Below are positions 6,046-9,852 of a DNA stretch of 9,852 bases, one piece after another (position 1 is the stretch's first letter; each line of letters starts with the position of its first letter). Origin of the DNA: an uncultured Roseburia sp. (GTDB lineage: Bacteria > Bacillota > Clostridia > Lachnospirales > Lachnospiraceae). Location of the stretch: contig CAKRLC010000097.1 of the NCBI GenBank assembly GCA_934358955.1, positions 1 through 9,852 of the forward strand, written 5' to 3'. The notes beneath the pieces were generated by a model. That model was not told the origin of the DNA and made no database searches. It worked only from the letters and a program-made list of their open reading frames with translations. The translations under genes and the position numbers were made by a program.

Positions 6046-8028
6046 TTACGCGTCTACCAGCTGCAGATCATACAGCTTCTTATAGACGCCGTTCTGAAGC
6101 AGAAGCTCCTGATGGGAGCCGGCTTCCTTGATCTGTCCGTGATCCATTACGATAATCTTATCGGCATGCTGGATCGTGGAGAGCCGGTGTGCAACCATGA
6201 TCGTGGTACGTCCATCCATAAGGCGCTCTAAGGCGCTCGTGATCAGGGATTCTGTTTCAGTATCAATATTGGCGGTTGCCTCATCAAGCACAAGGATCGT
6301 CGGGTCATAAGCGAGTGTTCTGGCAAAGGATAAAAGCTGTCTTTGTCCGGCAGATAAGGTGCTTCCACGTTCGGTCACAGGGGCATCGTAGCCGCCCGGC
6401 ATCTTTTCAATGAAAGAATCGGCATGCACGATCTGTGCAGCGCGTTTGACATCATCAATCGTAATAGCTTCATTATCCAGAGAAATATTGCCCTTAATAT
6501 CTCCGGTAAAAAGAAAGACATCCTGCTGAACCTGTCCGATGGCAGCACGCAGTACGTTTGTATCAATTTCTTTGATATTGACACCGTCAATCAGGATTTC
6601 CCCTTTTTGAATGTCAAAATATCGTCCGATCAGATTTAAGATCGAAGATTTGCCGGCACCTGTTGCACCGACAAAGGCAACCTTTTGACCGGGCTCAATG
6701 ACAAAACTGATATCCTTTAAAATATAATCCTCTTTTTCATAAGCAAACCATACATGACGGAATTCAATCCGTCCGCGGATGGTAACATCGACCGGATGAG
6801 CAGGATTGACGATGTCAGGCTTAATATCAAGGATTGAGAAAATCTTTCCAGCGGAAGCGAGGGAAGACTGGAGTGTACCAAACTGTTCTGCAAGTTCCTG
6901 GATCGGGTCAAAAAAGGAAGTGATATATGTAATAAAAATAAACAACGTTCCAAGGGAAAGCTTCTGGCTTAAGACAGCCGAGCTTCCGGTTCCGATGACA
7001 AGGATCATGGCAATGACCGATACAAGGTAGATCGATGGGCGGAAAATAGCAAAGGTCATGACCTCACGCCAGTTGGCACGATAAAGATCTTCGGATTTTT
7101 GCTCAAATTGCTGATATTTTTCTTCTTCTCTTGCAAAAATCTGGATCAGCTTCATGCCGGACAGGTGCTCGGAGAGGAACGTGTTCAGATCCGTAATACG
7201 GTTTCTGGTCAGCTCATAGGCTTTGCGTGACAGAGAACGGAAAAAGAAAGTCAGCAGGGTGACAATCGGAAGCAGCGCAAAGGATACGAGAGCCATTTTG
7301 ACATGAATGGAAAGCATGACAATTGCATAGCCGATAATTTTCACGATATTTTTAAAAAGCTTAACTAAAATACTGGAGAAAAGCTCATTTACGGCCTCGG
7401 TATCATTGGAGACACGCGTGACAAGCTTTCCGACCGGAGTATTGTTAAAAAAGCTTAAAGACAGGCTGTGGATGTGCGTAAATACTTCCTCGCGCATCTG
7501 ATAAATAATCTGCTGTCCCATTTTCTGAAGCATCCAGGTGTCTAATGCATTTAAGACAAAGCCTAAAAGCAGCAAGGCAAGATAGAGTGCAGCAGCAGCT
7601 AAGATGCCTCGGAAATCGTAATGCCGGAGTTCTTTTAATTCATCGCGGGATAATAAGGCAGCGCCGTTTTTCACGTAAGTGGCAAGTGTATCAGAAGAAG
7701 CATCCTGCAAAAGGGAACATTCTTCGGATGTTAAATCTTCTGCCATATAATATTGATTTTCATATAAGAAAATCTGGTCATAGGAATTCTTGGCAGAAGC
7801 AGCTTTGGAAAAATCTCTTGTCAGATAAGTCCCATGGTAGGAAACAGCTCCGGGAGCATCGGCAGTCGTTTCTACATAAGGAGAATAATAACCATTAATA
7901 TAGGAATCAATCGCATTACCAATAACGATCGGACGGTAAAGCTCGACGACAATAATAAATAATACGAGGATGGTCGCAGCGGTCATGACCCATTTATGTG
8001 GTTTTAAATAAGTAAGAAGTCGTTTCAT
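6046..8028 (-). CDS. ABC exporter half-transporter, BmrD/YheH-like catalytic subunit with large external loop
   Basis: This is a 660-residue membrane-plus-ATPase fusion. The first helix (about 14-34) is followed by a hydrophilic segment of about 95 residues (about 42-138) before the second helix (141-161). Further helices lie near 226-240, 246-263, 329-347 and 359-373. The ATPase domain, from about 419, shows A-loop Tyr430, Walker A GATGAGKSS (454-462), Gln502, signature LSAGQ (558-562), Walker B ILVLDE (578-583) with catalytic Glu583, D-loop ANID (586-589) and His614. The length and the extra loop match the BmrD/YheH or LmrD type, heterodimeric multidrug exporters; B. subtilis BmrD is about 673 residues and has an extracellular domain there. 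The ATG overlaps the TGA of the preceding gene as ATGA, so translation is probably coupled. The only nearby Shine-Dalgarno match, AAGGAA, is about 11 bases away. The substrate is unproven; drugs or toxic metabolites are likely. Confidence 0.93.
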   Translation of the reverse strand: MKRLLTYLKPHKWVMTAATILVLFIIVVELYRPIVIGNAIDSYINGYYSPYVETTADAPGAVSYHGTYLTRDFSKAASAKNSYDQIFLYENQYYMAEDLTSEECSLLQDASSDTLATYVKNGAALLSRDELKELRHYDFRGILAAAALYLALLLLGFVLNALDTWMLQKMGQQIIYQMREEVFTHIHSLSLSFFNNTPVGKLVTRVSNDTEAVNELFSSILVKLFKNIVKIIGYAIVMLSIHVKMALVSFALLPIVTLLTFFFRSLSRKAYELTRNRITDLNTFLSEHLSGMKLIQIFAREEEKYQQFEQKSEDLYRANWREVMTFAIFRPSIYLVSVIAMILVIGTGSSAVLSQKLSLGTLFIFITYITSFFDPIQELAEQFGTLQSSLASAGKIFSILDIKPDIVNPAHPVDVTIRGRIEFRHVWFAYEKEDYILKDISFVIEPGQKVAFVGATGAGKSSILNLIGRYFDIQKGEILIDGVNIKEIDTNVLRAAIGQVQQDVFLFTGDIKGNISLDNEAITIDDVKRAAQIVHADSFIEKMPGGYDAPVTERGSTLSAGQRQLLSFARTLAYDPTILVLDEATANIDTETESLITSALERLMDGRTTIMVAHRLSTIQHADKIIVMDHGQIKEAGSHQELLLQNGVYKKLYDLQLVDA

Positions 8029-9782
8029 GCGTTTGCTTTTTCCTTTCCGGCAGCCTCTAACTGTTGTTTTTCAAACATATCATAGTAGATGCCATGTTTT
8101 TTCATAAGAGATGCGTGGTTACCGATCTCTGCAGCAGTTCCATTTTCCAATACCATGATCACGTCGGCATTCTGAATGGTCGAGATGCGGTGGGCAATCA
8201 GGATCGTTGTTTTTCCGGCACGGTTTTTCTTCAGGTTATTTAAAATATGCTCTTCCGTGTCTGTGTCAACCGCAGAGAGGGCATCATCTAAAATCAGGAT
8301 CGGTGCATTTTTCATCAGGGCACGCGCAATCGAACTGCGCTGTTTCTGACCACCAGACAGTGTAACGCCGCGTTCTCCGACGATCGTTTCATAACCATCC
8401 GGAAACTGGACGATATTTTCATGAATGCAGGCAGCCTGTGTCGCATTGACGATCAGCTGCATATCGTCGTCATCACTGCCAAAAGCAATGTTTGATTTTA
8501 AAGTATCAGAAAAAAGAAAATTATCCTGTGGTACATAGCCGATGTTTTCACGCAGCGTTTTTAAAGGGATCGTGTTAATGTCTTTTCCATCGATAAAAAG
8601 CATACCGGGTTTTGTATTGTATAAATGCAGCAGCAGATTGACAAGGGTTGATTTTCCATTTCCGGTCCGGCCGATAATGGCGAGCGTGGTTCCGGCAGGA
8701 ATGTGGAGATTAATATCCTGCAAAGTTGGTTCGGTATGTCCCTGGTGCACAAAGGTGAGATGGGAAAACGTGATATCTCCGCGGATCTCATCCACAGGCT
8801 CTGTCAGCGCAGAGTCTGTAACAGAAGGTTCCTCTTCAAATACTTCCTGGATGCGTCGGATCGAAGCGGCTCCCTGTGAAAACATGGTAACAGCATCTCC
8901 GCAGGCTAACATTGGCCAGACAAGCATGTTGATGTATTGGTTAAATGCAACAAAACGGCCAAGTGTGATATCTCCTAAGAGCGCCAGATAACCGCCATAA
9001 ATTAGTGTGGCAAGCGTGGACAGGCCGATGATCACATCCAGGAGAGGAATGATAATGGACTGGATTCGGGCAATACTTAAATTCTTCTCCATAGTATTGG
9101 CATTTTCTTTCAGAAAATGATAACGCTGCGCCTTTTCGCGGACGAAGGCCTTGATCACACGGATGCCGGAAAAACTTTCCTGAACATAATCGGTCAGTTC
9201 AGAGACGGCTTCCTGACGTGCAGTATAGCGGGATCGGATGATTTTTCCGTAATAGATCTCGCCAAATAAGATCAAAAGCATCGGGATCACAGCGATGAGC
9301 GTGAGCTTTATATTGACATAATACATCATTTGCAAAATGACCATGATGGTCATGACAGATGCATCGAACACACAGATAACAGCAGGTCCGAGTGCCATGC
9401 GGACAGCATTCAGGTCACTGGTAAAGCGGGTCATAAGATCACCGGTTTTGTGGTTGTTGTAATATTCTACATCCATTTTTTCAAGATGGGCAAACATGTC
9501 ATTGCGGATTTCTTTTTCGATGGAACGGGAAGCTCCAAAAAGGAAAAAACGCCAGAAAAAACGACCTATGGTGAGGAACAGACCAAGAAGGAACAGGTAG
9601 ATGAGATTTTGCTTTACACCGCCCCAGGAAAGGCTGTGTGCGGTCAGACCATCCGTGATGACACCGGTCAGCTTTGGAATAAAAATATTGGCAAAATCAA
9701 CCGCAAAAAGAGTTAAAATGCCAAGTGTATACTGAAGCTTGTGACGTTTGATATATTGACAGATAAATTGAAATGCGTTCAT
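8025..9782 (-). CDS. ABC exporter half-transporter, BmrC/YheI-like degenerate-site subunit
   Basis: This is a 585-residue membrane-plus-ATPase fusion, equal to the length I recall for B. subtilis BmrC/YheI. Helices lie near residues 18-38, 58-80, 133-155, 158-176, 243-268 and 274-292. The ATPase domain, from about 335, has Walker A GRTGNGKST (371-379), Gln419, a perfect LSGGQ (475-479), Walker B ILILDD (495-500) with Asp500 in place of the catalytic Glu, D-loop SAVD (503-506) and His531. The A-loop aromatic appears to be His346 (FVHQG). With the next gene it should form one degenerate and one active ATP site, the usual design of BmrCD- and LmrCD-type exporters. The ATG at 9782 is chosen because GGGAGG lies six bases upstream. 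A TTG at 9839 and an ATG at 9812 in the same frame lie at or before the predicted transcription start. It is the first gene of a two-gene operon. Confidence 0.92.
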   Translation of the reverse strand: MNAFQFICQYIKRHKLQYTLGILTLFAVDFANIFIPKLTGVITDGLTAHSLSWGGVKQNLIYLFLLGLFLTIGRFFWRFFLFGASRSIEKEIRNDMFAHLEKMDVEYYNNHKTGDLMTRFTSDLNAVRMALGPAVICVFDASVMTIMVILQMMYYVNIKLTLIAVIPMLLILFGEIYYGKIIRSRYTARQEAVSELTDYVQESFSGIRVIKAFVREKAQRYHFLKENANTMEKNLSIARIQSIIIPLLDVIIGLSTLATLIYGGYLALLGDITLGRFVAFNQYINMLVWPMLACGDAVTMFSQGAASIRRIQEVFEEEPSVTDSALTEPVDEIRGDITFSHLTFVHQGHTEPTLQDINLHIPAGTTLAIIGRTGNGKSTLVNLLLHLYNTKPGMLFIDGKDINTIPLKTLRENIGYVPQDNFLFSDTLKSNIAFGSDDDDMQLIVNATQAACIHENIVQFPDGYETIVGERGVTLSGGQKQRSSIARALMKNAPILILDDALSAVDTDTEEHILNNLKKNRAGKTTILIAHRISTIQNADVIMVLENGTAAEIGNHASLMKKHGIYYDMFEKQQLEAAGKEKANA

Positions 9783-9788
9783 AACATT

Positions 9789-9794
9789 CCTCCC
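9789..9794 (-). promoter_or_regulatory. Ribosome binding site that fixes the BmrC-like start
   Basis: GGGAGG on the - strand lies six bases before the ATG at 9782. No comparable site precedes the in-frame ATG at 9812 or the TTG at 9839, so the 585-residue product is preferred over the 604-residue reading. Confidence 0.8.
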
Positions 9795-9812
9795 TCGTAG
9801 AAGTAGTTCCAT

Positions 9813-9839
9813 TTTATACTTATTGAAAAAAAGATGCAA
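9813..9839 (-). promoter_or_regulatory. Candidate promoter of the BmrCD-like exporter operon
   Basis: On the - strand, TATAAA at 9818-9813 is preceded 15 bases upstream by TTGCAT (9839-9834); TTCTTG at an 18-base spacing is an alternative -35. Transcription would start near 9806 with a leader of about 24 bases. Only 13 bases of sequence remain upstream, so a further promoter, attenuator or leader peptide outside the window cannot be excluded. B. subtilis bmrCD is controlled by such a leader (bmrB). Confidence 0.4.
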
Positions 9840-9852
9840 GAAGTCCTGGGAG

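Noticed and set aside
5980..6231. Open frame on the + strand, 83 residues
   Set aside because: It starts inside the terminator hairpin and is antisense to the highly conserved C-terminal ATPase region of the BmrD-like gene. It has no ribosome site.
6221..6240. Tandem 10-base repeat (AGGCGCTC units)
   Set aside because: Only two imperfect copies, inside codons of the conserved BmrD-like ATPase domain (SALERLMDG); explained by coding sequence.
8542..8991. Open frame on the + strand, 149 residues
   Set aside because: It is antisense to the ATPase domain of the BmrC-like gene, low in hydrophobic pattern, rich in Ser and Arg, and looks like a shadow of conserved coding sequence.

Overview
The window most likely comes from a low-to-moderate GC Gram-positive gut-type Clostridia, probably Lachnospiraceae. 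This is inferred from strong AGGAGG-type ribosome sites, tight operons, codon choice and family relationships. No rRNA or other phylogenetic marker is present, so the assignment is only suggestive. All sequence is accounted for: six complete or near-complete genes, one gene tail at the left edge, and no gene-free stretch over 300 bases.

Left (1-3476, + strand): after the last codons of an unidentified upstream gene come two overlapping half-transporter genes. Each is one membrane domain fused to one ATPase domain, and together they look like a heterodimeric type IV ABC exporter. The first subunit has a non-catalytic Asp after the Walker B Asp and a His at the Q-loop position, but a perfect LSGGQ. 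The second has the catalytic Glu but a degenerate FSQGQ signature. These changes are complementary and predict one degenerate and one active ATP site. The second gene lacks the usual C-terminal tail: its reading frame runs straight into the antisense 3' end of the next gene, which suggests an old rearrangement breakpoint.

Middle (3430-5896, - strand): a two-gene operon with a good sigma-A-type promoter encodes an unusually long phosphoribosyltransferase-like protein, followed by a CodB-type NCS1 nucleobase permease. No cytosine deaminase is present. The simplest reading is uptake of a base followed by PRPP-dependent capture, but the base is unknown. A 16-bp imperfect inverted repeat covers the -35 region and could be an operator.

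Right (5972-9839, - strand): a second heterodimeric ABC exporter operon, of the BmrC/BmrD (YheI/YheH) or LmrC/LmrD type, with ATGA start/stop overlap, a candidate promoter and a clear intrinsic terminator. Again the first subunit carries the Asp-for-Glu change; the second carries the catalytic Glu, an LSAGQ signature and a roughly 95-residue loop between its first two membrane helices.

I found no CRISPR array, tRNA, rRNA, insertion sequence or phage gene. The points most worth a second look are the convergent breakpoint at about 3430, the phosphoribosyltransferase/permease pair, and the paired degenerate ATP sites of the left-hand exporter.
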